From Firmicutes bacterium UBA5493 (GTDB lineage Bacteria; Bacillota; Limnochordia; Darwinibacteriales; Darwinibacteriaceae), in the NCBI GenBank assembly GCA_002424045.1, contig DIPH01000008.1, positions 58,053-122,052 on the forward strand: 64,000 bases of DNA, read 5' to 3'. The position numbers and the translations under genes are program-made. Below, piece by piece: positions 1 to 8,258 of the stretch (its first letter is position 1; every line of letters starts with the position of its first letter). A model generated the notes under the pieces. The model did not search any database. It had not been told where the DNA came from and saw only the letters and a list, made by a program, of their open reading frames with translations.

Positions 1-1011
1 AAAGGGTCTATGTGGTTCCACTTGGTACCAATACGCTGTACTAGACCAATCATCACTGCGGTGATTGTTGTGACCATGCTCGATGGTGACTCTGATTGAT
101 TCTTCAAACATAATTGGATCAGCAATATGGTAGCGATAAAGGGTAATCTTTCCGGCCCAATTGGGATCCCCAGCCTTGATGATCCCATGGTAAGGAGCGT
201 TTACCTCCTGCGTGGGACACCAGGCTGTGTTAAAATAGTCTTCTGTTCCAGTTCCATGGAGGGTAGGCGGAAAAGACTCACCGTCAATAAAGATCATATC
301 GTCCCCTTCACCATACCAATTCCACTTTCCCGTATAACGCAAATTGTGGATATTCAAGTTGCAGCCAACATAATGACCGCGCCCCTCGGCTTCAAGAACT
401 ACATAATTGCCTTCACCAGTGGTGTTTTCACCCTCCAACTGGAACTCATTATTCTTAAGGCCTTCTTCAGAAATGCCTTCCGTAGGGTTTTCACGATGCC
501 AGCAGGCGTGAAAGCGTGCCTGGTCCCCAGGGAGACTTTCATACTGCTCATAGTCCACATAGTAGTAGAAAATCAGTGTTTCCTCAGATTCATTCGTTAC
601 CTCGATATGTGCACCGTCTGCAAAGGGCATGGGGAACCAACAGTTGAAGGACTTTCCATCCTCTGGGCTCATATCCAAAGGGGCCGACACAAAATTCTTG
701 TGTTCAGCATGTCCCATACCAAAGAAGTCGCCAATAGGAACCTCCACACTAGCATCATCTTCGCCATCCCAATACATGCGAAACACAACCTTTCGCAAAA
801 AATGCTCAGCATGACATTCCATGGTCACCCAAATGTGGGTGATACATCCGGAACCAGAAATGTCAGCTACGGTCGCGGTCGTTCCCGGCTTAATGTGCAT
901 CCGATCATCATTCCCACCTGTTCGATCGTAACTAGAAATGCGTTTGCGTTTCGCCGTGCGTAGCGTAGCGAGTTCTCGCAAAGAACTGCCCACCTGTTTA
1001 CCCATTGTCAC
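1..1011 (-). CDS. DUF2961 (GH172-type) glycoside hydrolase, C-terminus off the window
   Basis: An open minus-strand frame runs unbroken from a GTG (ATG six bases downstream) to the left edge, about 337 residues with the C-terminus missing. It matches the second DUF2961 protein at 8259-9335 along its length: HIWVT near residue 60, YWDGE and PIGDFF after it, a HGTGTEDYF block near residue 250, and a WYQVEPHRPF tail. DUF2961 is classed as glycoside hydrolase family 172, whose characterised members act on alpha-fructofuranosides, difructose anhydrides and arabinofuranosides. No signal peptide is visible, so it probably acts in the cytoplasm on imported sugar. An AGGGGG site seven bases upstream favours the GTG start. 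It is the last visible gene of the operon descending from the binding protein at 7523. Substrate is unknown. Confidence 0.85.
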   Translation of the reverse strand, partial: MTMGKQVGSSLRELATLRTAKRKRISSYDRTGGNDDRMHIKPGTTATVADISGSGCITHIWVTMECHAEHFLRKVVFRMYWDGEDDASVEVPIGDFFGMGHAEHKNFVSAPLDMSPEDGKSFNCWFPMPFADGAHIEVTNESEETLIFYYYVDYEQYESLPGDQARFHACWHRENPTEGISEEGLKNNEFQLEGENTTGEGNYVVLEAEGRGHYVGCNLNIHNLRYTGKWNWYGEGDDMIFIDGESFPPTLHGTGTEDYFNTAWCPTQEVNAPYHGIIKAGDPNWAGKITLYRYHIADPIMFEESIRVTIEHGHNNHRSDDWSSTAYWYQVEPHRPF

Positions 1012-1044
1012 GTTATTTCCCCCTTTACGTATTTATGTCCAAAC

Positions 1045-1986
1045 TCAGCTTACCTGTTTGTTCAAGAAATCCTTAACCTCATTTAGACGTGGCAGGGAAG
1101 GTATGGCACCTTCTTTGGTCACTACCAAAGCCCCCACGGCATTAGCAAACTTTACCGCCTGAGTTAGGGGCGTTCCATGGGCTATAGCCACAGCCAAAGC
1201 CCCGTTAAAGGCGTCCCCTGCGGCAACGGTATCCACCACCGGAGCCTGATAAGCAGGGACAAGTTCAGTCCCCGATTCGTTAGCGATCATGGCGCCATTT
1301 TCGCCTAAGGTAATGACCACATTGCGTATGCCTTTATTCAAAAGGATCTTGGCAGCCCTTTCCGCGGACTGGTGGTTCGTGACCTTGATTCCTGTGAGAA
1401 TCTGTGCTTCTGTCTCATTGGGCGTTAAGTAGGTCACTTTACTAAGCAACCGATCATCTAAGCTTTGGGCCGGTGCGGGATTTAGGATCACCGGGACTCG
1501 ATGTTTTGCAGCCATCACAACCGCAGCTTCCACCAAGTGAAGGTCCATTTCGAGCTGTAACATGATCAAATCGCTACTTCGCACAACATCCTGGATGGTC
1601 TCAAGATCCCCCTCCCCATACCGAAAGTTCGCACCTGGGACAACAACAATGCGATTATTACCCGTCGTTTCATCAAGAGTAACAAAGCCGACTCCAGTGG
1701 ATGCTTCACCGTCCCGGAGGATATGTTTTGTGTTGATCCCCTCTTTATTCAAGACCTCCTGCATTTCGTCTCCAAAAAAATCTCGGCCCAATTTACCGGC
1801 CATGGTTACATGCCCGCCAAGCCTGGCAGCACTTACCGCCTGGTTCGCCCCCTTACCACCTGGGAAACGACGAAAACTCGAGCCAATGACCGTCTCTCCA
1901 TTCCCCGGCACTCGGGGGGTTCGAACCACGAGGTCCATCATAAAACTTCCGATGACCAGAATCTCTGGTTGTTCATGCAGCTTCAT
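1045..1986 (-). CDS. rbsK: Ribokinase-like PfkB-family sugar kinase
   Basis: A 313-residue PfkB-fold kinase predicted to phosphorylate ribose, or a related furanose, with ATP in the cytoplasm. Both family signatures are present: GGKGANQA near residue 43 and the C-terminal DTVAAGDAFNGAL block with the catalytic Asp. Length is typical of ribokinase. A GTG at 2016 would add ten residues but lacks a ribosome site; the ATG at 1986 follows AGGGAAG at seven bases and is preferred. It lies about 100 bases behind the DUF6259 gene in the LacI-controlled operon. PfkB substrate choice is hard to read from sequence, so fructose, arabinose or a deoxysugar are alternatives. Confidence 0.88.
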   Translation of the reverse strand: MKLHEQPEILVIGSFMMDLVVRTPRVPGNGETVIGSSFRRFPGGKGANQAVSAARLGGHVTMAGKLGRDFFGDEMQEVLNKEGINTKHILRDGEASTGVGFVTLDETTGNNRIVVVPGANFRYGEGDLETIQDVVRSSDLIMLQLEMDLHLVEAAVVMAAKHRVPVILNPAPAQSLDDRLLSKVTYLTPNETEAQILTGIKVTNHQSAERAAKILLNKGIRNVVITLGENGAMIANESGTELVPAYQAPVVDTVAAGDAFNGALAVAIAHGTPLTQAVKFANAVGALVVTKEGAIPSLPRLNEVKDFLNKQVS

Positions 1987-2089
1987 CCTATCACTTCCCT
2001 GACGAGATACTGACACCCATTGTGAGCTAAGTGGTAAAGTATGTCAGGATGCACAAGTACTGTTGTTAACACGATTCCCTTCTCCCTTC

Positions 2090-4357
2090 TCAATCGATCC
2101 CATCTTGCGGCTGTACCTCGAGAAGAGCTATCTCCCGGGCCTTCAAAGGGATCCTAACAGTATCCTCAAGCTTTATATGGCGGCTCATCAGGCGAGTCTT
2201 CAGTTCAAGCGTGGATATGCACCCCCTAGGTAACTGGCGACGAATTTGGTACGCAGGAATCTCAAGTGTTATCTCTTCTTGGGCTAGGTTTGCAAAGAAA
2301 AGTCCGAGATTACCCTGGGCATCCCACCATACTGCGTGACTTACCTGTGGCACCCGAAAGGTACCCCGCTCATATAAGGAACCTAGACCACGACTTCCAT
2401 TGTAGAAATACCAATCAAGATCGATTTTTGGAGTAGTAAGTTCAAGGGGCCTGGCCATCTGTCCATAAACTAGATAAGGTTTGCCAAATCCCGTACGGGC
2501 TGCCCCTATTTCTTTAAGGAACTCCACTTTCTTGGGATCTATGGGAAACGAAAGATCATCGATCGTAGCATAATGCCTTTCCACATCTTCCCTATGCCCA
2601 TCTAGTTCTTCTAAGAAGGAGAACTCATAGTTGAGCTCAAAGAGCCCGCCCCAAAGTGTGACCCTACTGGCAATCCAATAGAAGATATCACCAAAATCAG
2701 GGGACAATTTCGCCCATCCATCTAAGCGAACGGGAGCGTAATCATGGTATACGTAGGAAAACAGGGGAATCTTTTCGGCTTGCCCACCTATAACCCAGTC
2801 CCTAAAGTAATCTCCCTCAAAGGTGGAAACCGGTCCTGCTTCAGCTCGGGCCTGGTAATAATCTAAGGTACCTAAAAAGACCTCGCTGATCATTTCCGTG
2901 CCTTGCGGCACATACATCGCACCGGCTTCGCTTGCAGCCTGCTTCGTTTGGGTCCAAAGTTCCTTATAGGCGCTTACAAGGACCGGTCCACTCCCTGGTT
3001 TGTGAGGATGATGGCTACTGTAGCAGGACATGTTCATATTGTTTGCAGAGATGTCGTAGTAAAAAGCGTCCATCCCCTCTCCTAAGAGCATGAGGTCTCG
3101 CCAGGTATGAAGGGACTGCAAGGTCTCTGTCGTGGGACACAAGTGGACGAAATTGTGGTTATCCCAGTTCTCAAACTCGGCGCTACGCCCAACCACGTCT
3201 TCTTCTATCTTGGCGAAGGAAGGGTGCCGCGGTTCAACAAGTAGATCAAATTCAAAGGCCGCAGCATAATCACCATTTTCCCGAATCGCTGCTAGATTCT
3301 GGGGGCAAAACCTAGCCGGAAACCAGTCATCCCTCTCAGCGGCCAGAAGCGAACCCCGATAATCTTGGCCTTCTTTCGGCCAGTTCACCCCTAGAATATG
3401 GAAAACAGGTCCGTCTACTGCATCGTGAAAGAACCTAAGCCACCTGGAGCGATCTTCAGTGGGGTTAATACCAAAGGTGGCAAACTGCACGTCTTCCAAG
3501 AGCCATGTGGCTTTATCCTTGCGTTCGCGCCACGGTCCTTTAGAACACCACCCTTGCCCCAGGGCCCAATCACGGTACAGGTCGGCCGCGGCATACCATG
3601 AACCATCCCTTAGAGCACCAAAAGCCATCGCGTAATCAAGCTTGGGGCAGGAGCCCGACTCAATTATGTCTGCTTCGTGGATGAAGCTAGCCTCCAGATG
3701 CTTGTCGTCTCCTGATTTAAAGAAGTTAATCCACTTCTTATGGCCCTTTGGATCTTGGCAGGCAAAATAGAAACCGCCCACTCCCTCAGCAAAATAAGTC
3801 ATAAACTGCATGGGAGATCCATCAAATCCTTTGGGATACACGGAGGCAATAATACCTCTGCTAGGTAGTGGCCCAGCAAAGGCCATGGGCCTGCTCTGAA
3901 AGAGATGCATGGGATCGCGAAACAGAAAACCTGTTGCTTGAGGATGTGCCAGACAGTTCTTATCAGAGGGCGATATGAGCTCCGCAATCCCTTGCCATCT
4001 GGGGTAGGTGAGTTTCCTGATGATGCGATCCGTATTATTTTCAACTGCCAGGCGCAGGGTTGCAATACGCTCCCCTGTTTCAAGGACGACATGGCCCTTG
4101 ATCTTGATCCCCAAGCGCGACTCCCACAAGAGTGTGAGTTCTTGCCCTGCGGCGGACTTCTCTAAATGCGAAGAGAAGTCAAACTCAATAGCCGGCGCGT
4201 ATCCGTCAAACTGCAGAAGAAAGGCCGGCTGCGCCTCTAGTATCTCTCGCATTGCCCCATCCATGAGGGAAAGCCCACTTATGAGGTCTGTGACCTGGAG
4301 AATGGCACCTGTCGTGTCACTAAACTCGATGGAGAGACATTCATTTCTAAGTTCCAC
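2090..4357 (-). CDS. DUF6259 domain protein, probable glycoside hydrolase
   Basis: A 755-residue protein without a signal peptide, recognised as the DUF6259 type. It has an N-terminal beta-sandwich-like part (first ~230 residues) like those of alpha-galactosidase/GH31-type enzymes, a middle TIM-barrel-like region and a short C-terminal beta domain. Conserved-looking acidic stretches include AFYYDISANN near residue 430 and GTEMISEVFLG near residue 490, possible sites of catalytic acids. The GTG start follows AAGGAGG. It lies 14 bases after the permease gene and before ribokinase, so it probably cleaves the sugar imported by that transporter. No reaction has been assigned with certainty, and the hydrolase role is inference from fold type and neighbours. 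Confidence 0.75.
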   Translation of the reverse strand: MELRNECLSIEFSDTTGAILQVTDLISGLSLMDGAMREILEAQPAFLLQFDGYAPAIEFDFSSHLEKSAAGQELTLLWESRLGIKIKGHVVLETGERIATLRLAVENNTDRIIRKLTYPRWQGIAELISPSDKNCLAHPQATGFLFRDPMHLFQSRPMAFAGPLPSRGIIASVYPKGFDGSPMQFMTYFAEGVGGFYFACQDPKGHKKWINFFKSGDDKHLEASFIHEADIIESGSCPKLDYAMAFGALRDGSWYAAADLYRDWALGQGWCSKGPWRERKDKATWLLEDVQFATFGINPTEDRSRWLRFFHDAVDGPVFHILGVNWPKEGQDYRGSLLAAERDDWFPARFCPQNLAAIRENGDYAAAFEFDLLVEPRHPSFAKIEEDVVGRSAEFENWDNHNFVHLCPTTETLQSLHTWRDLMLLGEGMDAFYYDISANNMNMSCYSSHHPHKPGSGPVLVSAYKELWTQTKQAASEAGAMYVPQGTEMISEVFLGTLDYYQARAEAGPVSTFEGDYFRDWVIGGQAEKIPLFSYVYHDYAPVRLDGWAKLSPDFGDIFYWIASRVTLWGGLFELNYEFSFLEELDGHREDVERHYATIDDLSFPIDPKKVEFLKEIGAARTGFGKPYLVYGQMARPLELTTPKIDLDWYFYNGSRGLGSLYERGTFRVPQVSHAVWWDAQGNLGLFFANLAQEEITLEIPAYQIRRQLPRGCISTLELKTRLMSRHIKLEDTVRIPLKAREIALLEVQPQDGID

Positions 4358-4371
4358 AAAAAGCCTCCTTG

Positions 4372-5211
4372 CTAACCTTTCATACCTGTCACTGTTATAC
4401 CCTCAATGATGTACCTTTGGGCAAAGGCGAAGGCCAGAAGCACCGGAATCATTACAAGGGTAGCAGCGGCCATTAAGAGGTTCCAATCGGTATAATACTG
4501 TCCCTGGAACGAATATAGGCCCAGAGTTAAGGTGAACGTCTTTTGGCTTTGCAGCATGATCAGGGGCCACATAAAGTCATTCCACACCTGCATAAGGGAG
4601 AAAACCCCCAGAACAGACAATACTGGTTTGGTAAGGGGTAGCATGACCTTAGTGTAGATCGTGAAGAGATTGGCTCCATCAATGAGGGCTGCTTCATCTA
4701 GATCCCGCGGTATGGTCATCATGAATTGGCGCATCAAAAATGTTCCGAAAGGCCCACCAAACAACCCTGGTATGATCATGACCATCCATGTATCCAACCA
4801 GCCATAGTTGCGCATGAGTACGTACATGGGCACCTGCGTCACTTGGGTGGGAATCATCATGGTCGCGAGATACAAAATGAACAATTTGTTCCGCCCGGGA
4901 AACTTCAATCGTGCGAAAGCGAAACCGGCTAATGAGCACGATATAAGCTGGCCTATCATCACAGACACGGAATAAAATACCGTATTCAGGAAGTATCGGC
5001 CAAAGGGGGCCGCCTTGAAGACATCCACATAGTTAGACCAAACCCATCTATCCGGCAACCACTTGGGAGGGTAGACAAAGATTCCCCCGGATGTCTTAAG
5101 TGAACTGACTACGGTCCAGTAAAAGGGCAGTAAAACGACAACTAAGATCGCCGCCATAGCAAGAAAGACGAAGGCTTTCTTCAAAAGCCTTGCTGGTGTG
5201 AAATGAGTCAT
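4372..5211 (-). CDS. Sugar ABC transporter permease, MalG type
   Basis: A 279-residue membrane protein of the carbohydrate-uptake CUT1 family with about six membrane segments. The first is at residues 12-32 (FVFLAMAAILVVVLLPFYW). The permease EAA loop appears as DEAALIDGAN around residue 175, the contact site for the ATPase, and the ending EGITVTGMKG is typical of MalG proteins. GAGGAGG precedes the ATG. It follows the MalF-type gene by 14 bases. No ATPase is encoded in this operon, so a shared MsmK-type ATPase must serve it; a candidate is the one at 56830-57894. Confidence 0.92.
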   Translation of the reverse strand: MTHFTPARLLKKAFVFLAMAAILVVVLLPFYWTVVSSLKTSGGIFVYPPKWLPDRWVWSNYVDVFKAAPFGRYFLNTVFYSVSVMIGQLISCSLAGFAFARLKFPGRNKLFILYLATMMIPTQVTQVPMYVLMRNYGWLDTWMVMIIPGLFGGPFGTFLMRQFMMTIPRDLDEAALIDGANLFTIYTKVMLPLTKPVLSVLGVFSLMQVWNDFMWPLIMLQSQKTFTLTLGLYSFQGQYYTDWNLLMAAATLVMIPVLLAFAFAQRYIIEGITVTGMKG

Positions 5212-5225
5212 AAGTCTGCCTCCTC

Positions 5226-6137
5226 TTACATAAAGGATATGTCTTCTCCGCCCGACCTAGTTACCCGTAGCTGAATGATGGTGAAGACCAAGATAACCAC
5301 GAATAGCACATAGGACATGGCCGAAGCATAGCCCATATCAAAGAAACGAAAAGCGTTCTGGTAAATATACATCCCGTAAACACGGCTGGCATCGCCGGGG
5401 CCCCCATTTGTCATTACAAAAGGTTCTGCAAATACCTGGAAGGCCCCAATGCTAGACATGACGCCAATAAAGAAGAGCGAGGGGGTTATTAGAGGTAGCG
5501 TCACAGACCAGAACATCCGCCAGTTACTGGCACCATCGATGCGAGCAGCCTCATAGTACACGGAAGGTATGGCCTTTAAGCCAGCCAAGAAGATAACGGC
5601 ATTATACCCCATCCCTTTCCAAATGGACATGATGGCTATGGAAGGCATGACCATGGTCTCGCTCGTAAGCCAGTCTACAGTGGGCAAACCAACAACGCTG
5701 AGGAGATAGTTAAACAGACCAATATCCGTATTGTAGAGCCAACGCCAAATGACGGAGACCGTTACCAAGGACATGACTTGGGGAATGAAGACAGCTGACC
5801 GAAAAATGGTTATGCCTCGCATAGCCCGGTTCATAAGCAAAGCGAGCATTAACCCTATAACGATCCCACCTGGTACAGTCAGAACTACGTAGTATAAGGT
5901 TTTCCCCATGGTTCTCCAAAAAAAGGGATCCCACGTAAATAGGTCTTTGTAATTGGCCAGGCCCACCCATTGAGCGGGCGAGAAAAGATTCCAATCCGTA
6001 AAACTCATAAAGAACGCAAACAAGATCGGATAGATCGTAAAAGCTATAAGTCCTCCAAAATTCGGTAATAAGAAAAGATAGGCCGGTCCGTATTTCTTGA
6101 TCGCCCGTAAGAATTGCCTAGATCGATGTTTCATCAC
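5226..6137 (-). CDS. Sugar ABC transporter permease, MalF type
   Basis: A 303-residue CUT1 permease with about six membrane segments, partner of the MalG-type protein downstream. The EAA loop reads YEAARIDGAS near residue 198 and the N-terminal segment (YLFLLPNFGGLIAFTIYP) is typical. GTG at 6137 and ATG at 6134 both lie behind GAGGAGG and cannot be separated. Upstream, between this gene and the binding-protein gene, lies a perfect 17-bp hairpin. Confidence 0.92.
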   Translation of the reverse strand: MMKHRSRQFLRAIKKYGPAYLFLLPNFGGLIAFTIYPILFAFFMSFTDWNLFSPAQWVGLANYKDLFTWDPFFWRTMGKTLYYVVLTVPGGIVIGLMLALLMNRAMRGITIFRSAVFIPQVMSLVTVSVIWRWLYNTDIGLFNYLLSVVGLPTVDWLTSETMVMPSIAIMSIWKGMGYNAVIFLAGLKAIPSVYYEAARIDGASNWRMFWSVTLPLITPSLFFIGVMSSIGAFQVFAEPFVMTNGGPGDASRVYGMYIYQNAFRFFDMGYASAMSYVLFVVILVFTIIQLRVTRSGGEDISFM

Positions 6138-6156
6138 AGCAGCCCTCCTCTTTGGG

Positions 6157-6194
6157 AACGAATACTTGCACTATTACTAGTGCAAGTATTCGTT
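6157..6194. promoter_or_regulatory. Intercistronic 17-bp perfect hairpin
   Basis: Positions 6157-6173 and 6178-6194 are exact reverse complements around a 4-base loop. There is no T-tract, and the hairpin lies between the binding-protein stop and the permease ribosome site. By analogy with malE-malF it probably protects the upstream mRNA end and lowers permease expression. Confidence 0.8.
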
Positions 6195-6203
6195 AATCTA
6201 GAA

Positions 6204-7523
6204 CTATCTTACCCGCCGCAATGCAGCATTGTTTTCGGCTTCAATTAAAGGAAGAACCTCGCTAGCTGGTTTAATGCCGCGGAATACATCATCAAACAGA
6301 CGAACCCAAGCCTCGTTAATGCGTCCCCATTCTGGTGAGAGGGGCATTGGTTTGGCGTGTGCTGCGGTGTCGGTAAAGACAATTGCATTATCTGGTTCGA
6401 ACTCGCTCTTGGCGAACACGTTCTCCGAAACAGACTTCATAACTGGTGTAAACAGCCCCGTGCTGGCAATGACTTCTTGCCCGCGGGGACCTGTCATGAA
6501 CTTTACAAATTCCCATGCCTCTTTAGGATGCTTGGTAGCTGCGGCAATGGCCAAGCCTGTTCCGCCCACTTCTGAACGAATATTAGCGTCGTGACCCTTC
6601 GGTCCAATGGGGAACGGAGCAACGTCATAATCCAAGCCTTTTTCTGCCTTAGCAGAATTGAAGAGTGGAACAAACCAGTGTCCAACAGTTCCCATACCAA
6701 TTTTGCCATCAGCGAACATGTCATGGTTTGTCTGAACCTGGGATTGAACATTGGATGGAGCAACGCGATGGACGTTGATCAGGTCAGCGTAGAATTGCAC
6801 TGCTTCGACGGACTCTGGAGTATTAATCGTGCTTCGGGTTGGGTTGACTCCCCGATCAAACCACTCTGCGCCATTGGTGAAGGACCAGACCATGGCTGTC
6901 AACGGGGGATCCCACATGTCAGCATAACCAAACTGAGTAACACGGCCGTTTTCATCAACCTTGGTCAGAGCCTTGGCATACTCCAAGAACACATCCCATG
7001 TCCAGGTCATGTCATCGAAGGTGTTTGGGGGGAACTCTAAGCCAGCTTCTCTAAACAGGGTCTTGTTGTAGAACAGAACGATACCTGTATTCTGTTCTGG
7101 CATGGCAACGTGTTTACCGTCCCAGTTAAACATATCGAGATAGGTCTGATAATAGTCATCCTTATAATCCTGGAATTCGGGGTCATTTTCCATTAGGGGA
7201 CCTAAGTCTAAGTACATGTTTTGCATGGCATAAGCTGGATAGTTTAACTCCCAGGCCATGGTGACATCTGGTGGGTTGCCGCCAGCAAACATGGTCAAAA
7301 TCGCGTCTTGGGCGACTCCGGGTGGGATTTCAGCTTGAATCTTAATATTGGGATGCAGGCGTTCAAATTCCGCGATCAACTGTTCACGTACCGCTGCTTC
7401 CTCGCGGTTGGCACCGAAGGTATAGCGTAGGGTAACAACATCACCTTGAGCAAATACATTAACACTGGACGCTAATACTAACACCAATAGCGCAAGAGCA
7501 ATAAGGTTGAATCTACGTTTCAT
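6204..7523 (-). CDS. Sugar ABC transporter substrate-binding protein, family 1
   Basis: A 439-residue periplasmic or extracellular binding protein that delivers a sugar or oligosaccharide to the two permeases downstream. Residues 1-25 form a Sec signal (MKRR, hydrophobic core, VFA-QGD cleavage) with no lipobox cysteine. The mature part has the family-1 pattern: FERLHPNIKIQAE early, GGNPPDVTMAWE, and LFYNKTLFREAG near residue 155. It is the first gene of the operon, preceded by GAGGAG and a ~230-base leader containing two LacI-type operators. The ligand cannot be read from sequence; the GH172/DUF6259 neighbours suggest a fructo- or arabino-furanoside. Confidence 0.93.
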   Translation of the reverse strand: MKRRFNLIALALLVLVLASSVNVFAQGDVVTLRYTFGANREEAAVREQLIAEFERLHPNIKIQAEIPPGVAQDAILTMFAGGNPPDVTMAWELNYPAYAMQNMYLDLGPLMENDPEFQDYKDDYYQTYLDMFNWDGKHVAMPEQNTGIVLFYNKTLFREAGLEFPPNTFDDMTWTWDVFLEYAKALTKVDENGRVTQFGYADMWDPPLTAMVWSFTNGAEWFDRGVNPTRSTINTPESVEAVQFYADLINVHRVAPSNVQSQVQTNHDMFADGKIGMGTVGHWFVPLFNSAKAEKGLDYDVAPFPIGPKGHDANIRSEVGGTGLAIAAATKHPKEAWEFVKFMTGPRGQEVIASTGLFTPVMKSVSENVFAKSEFEPDNAIVFTDTAAHAKPMPLSPEWGRINEAWVRLFDDVFRGIKPASEVLPLIEAENNAALRRVR

Positions 7524-7637
7524 GGATTTTCCTCCTCACAAGAAATAGCCAAGCATGTAGTATTTAAAACCGTCGCTCAACACACCTCTTAGGTCCAACA
7601 CCACCACCCTTCACATCGGCAAACCAACACGTCCCGA

Positions 7638-7649
7638 GTAATCGTTTAC
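7638..7649. promoter_or_regulatory. LacI-family operator, leader-proximal copy
   Basis: GTAATCGTTTAC, a LacI-type inverted repeat centred on CG. It is about 100 bases downstream of the predicted start of the binding-protein transcript, in the untranslated leader. Confidence 0.7.
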
Positions 7650-7701
7650 ATCGCAGTGAAAAAAGAGCGACTAGCATTTTTCTCAAGTAACGCTGCGTAA
7701 A

Positions 7702-7713
7702 GTAAACGATTAC
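7702..7713. promoter_or_regulatory. LacI-family operator, promoter-proximal copy
   Basis: GTAAACGATTAC, the reverse complement of the copy at 7638. It lies roughly 40-50 bases downstream of the predicted transcription start. The two copies are 64 bases apart centre to centre, about six helical turns, so they face the same side of DNA and could be looped by one tetramer. Confidence 0.72.
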
Positions 7714-7758
7714 ATTCCCACCTAAATAAAAACGCGAGTCAACTAACTTTCTATTAAT

Positions 7759-7787
7759 ACTATAAGCATGTTGTTAATCTTTGTCAA
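7759..7787 (-). promoter_or_regulatory. Sigma-A promoter of the sugar ABC operon
   Basis: On the minus strand TTGACA (7787-7782), a 17-base spacer and TATAGT (7764-7759) form a near-consensus promoter. Predicted start is near 7752, giving a ~230-base leader to the binding-protein gene. Confidence 0.82.
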
Positions 7788-7844
7788 CCTTTCTGAGCTA
7801 GTTTTTTAGTTTTTGTTGTCTATGTTTTATTTTTTCGCTCCCCA

Positions 7845-8066
7845 TCAACTCATCTCGATGATGATCTTGGGTTGAAGCGCAAGGGCCCTGGCAATTCCAA
7901 TGCGTTGCCGCTGACCTCCACTGAATTCATGGGGATAGCGGCGCATGTAATAGGTTCGCAGACCGACATCGGTCAAGAGTTTCGCCACCCGCTCTTCCCT
8001 TTGCTTGCGATCGCGCATCCCGTAGATATTGAGGGAATCACCGATAATGTCACCGACTACTACCCA
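7845..8066 (-). pseudogene. Relic of an oligopeptide ABC transporter ATPase (OppF/DppF type)
   Basis: A 74-codon open stretch translates to a clear internal piece of an Opp/Dpp ATPase: [14 protein letters not shown], then [20 protein letters not shown], then the ABC signature [18 protein letters not shown]. It breaks off at KIIIEMS-stop just where the Walker B segment (CDEP) should follow. Walker A and everything upstream are missing, and an in-frame stop lies at 8067-8069. It is a decayed gene with the nucleotide-binding ends lost. It sits between the promoter of the sugar operon and the second DUF2961 gene. Confidence 0.85.
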
Positions 8067-8258
8067 TCAGCATATTGGCGGCAATGGAGCTTCCGCGCTG
8101 AACACTCGAGTTGGATGTCGATCTTTTCACAGAAAATCCTCCTCTTTATATTAAGTTCCCATCAACACCAGTTCGAGCTAACCCCTCCCTTCCCGATTGC
8201 CTAACCGACTTTGACATCGTCCAAACGACTGTAAAGAACTCAAAAGCGTGCGCATATC

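Noticed and set aside
127..963. Long plus-strand open frame of 278 codons at the left edge
   Set aside because: It is antisense to the DUF2961 gene, whose minus-strand translation matches the paralogue at 8259 throughout.
8050..8130. A 26-codon minus-strand frame with GTG start behind GAGGAGG
   Set aside because: The ribosome site is excellent, but the product resembles nothing and overlaps the OppF relic. It is more likely the remains of a lost gene start than a functional peptide.
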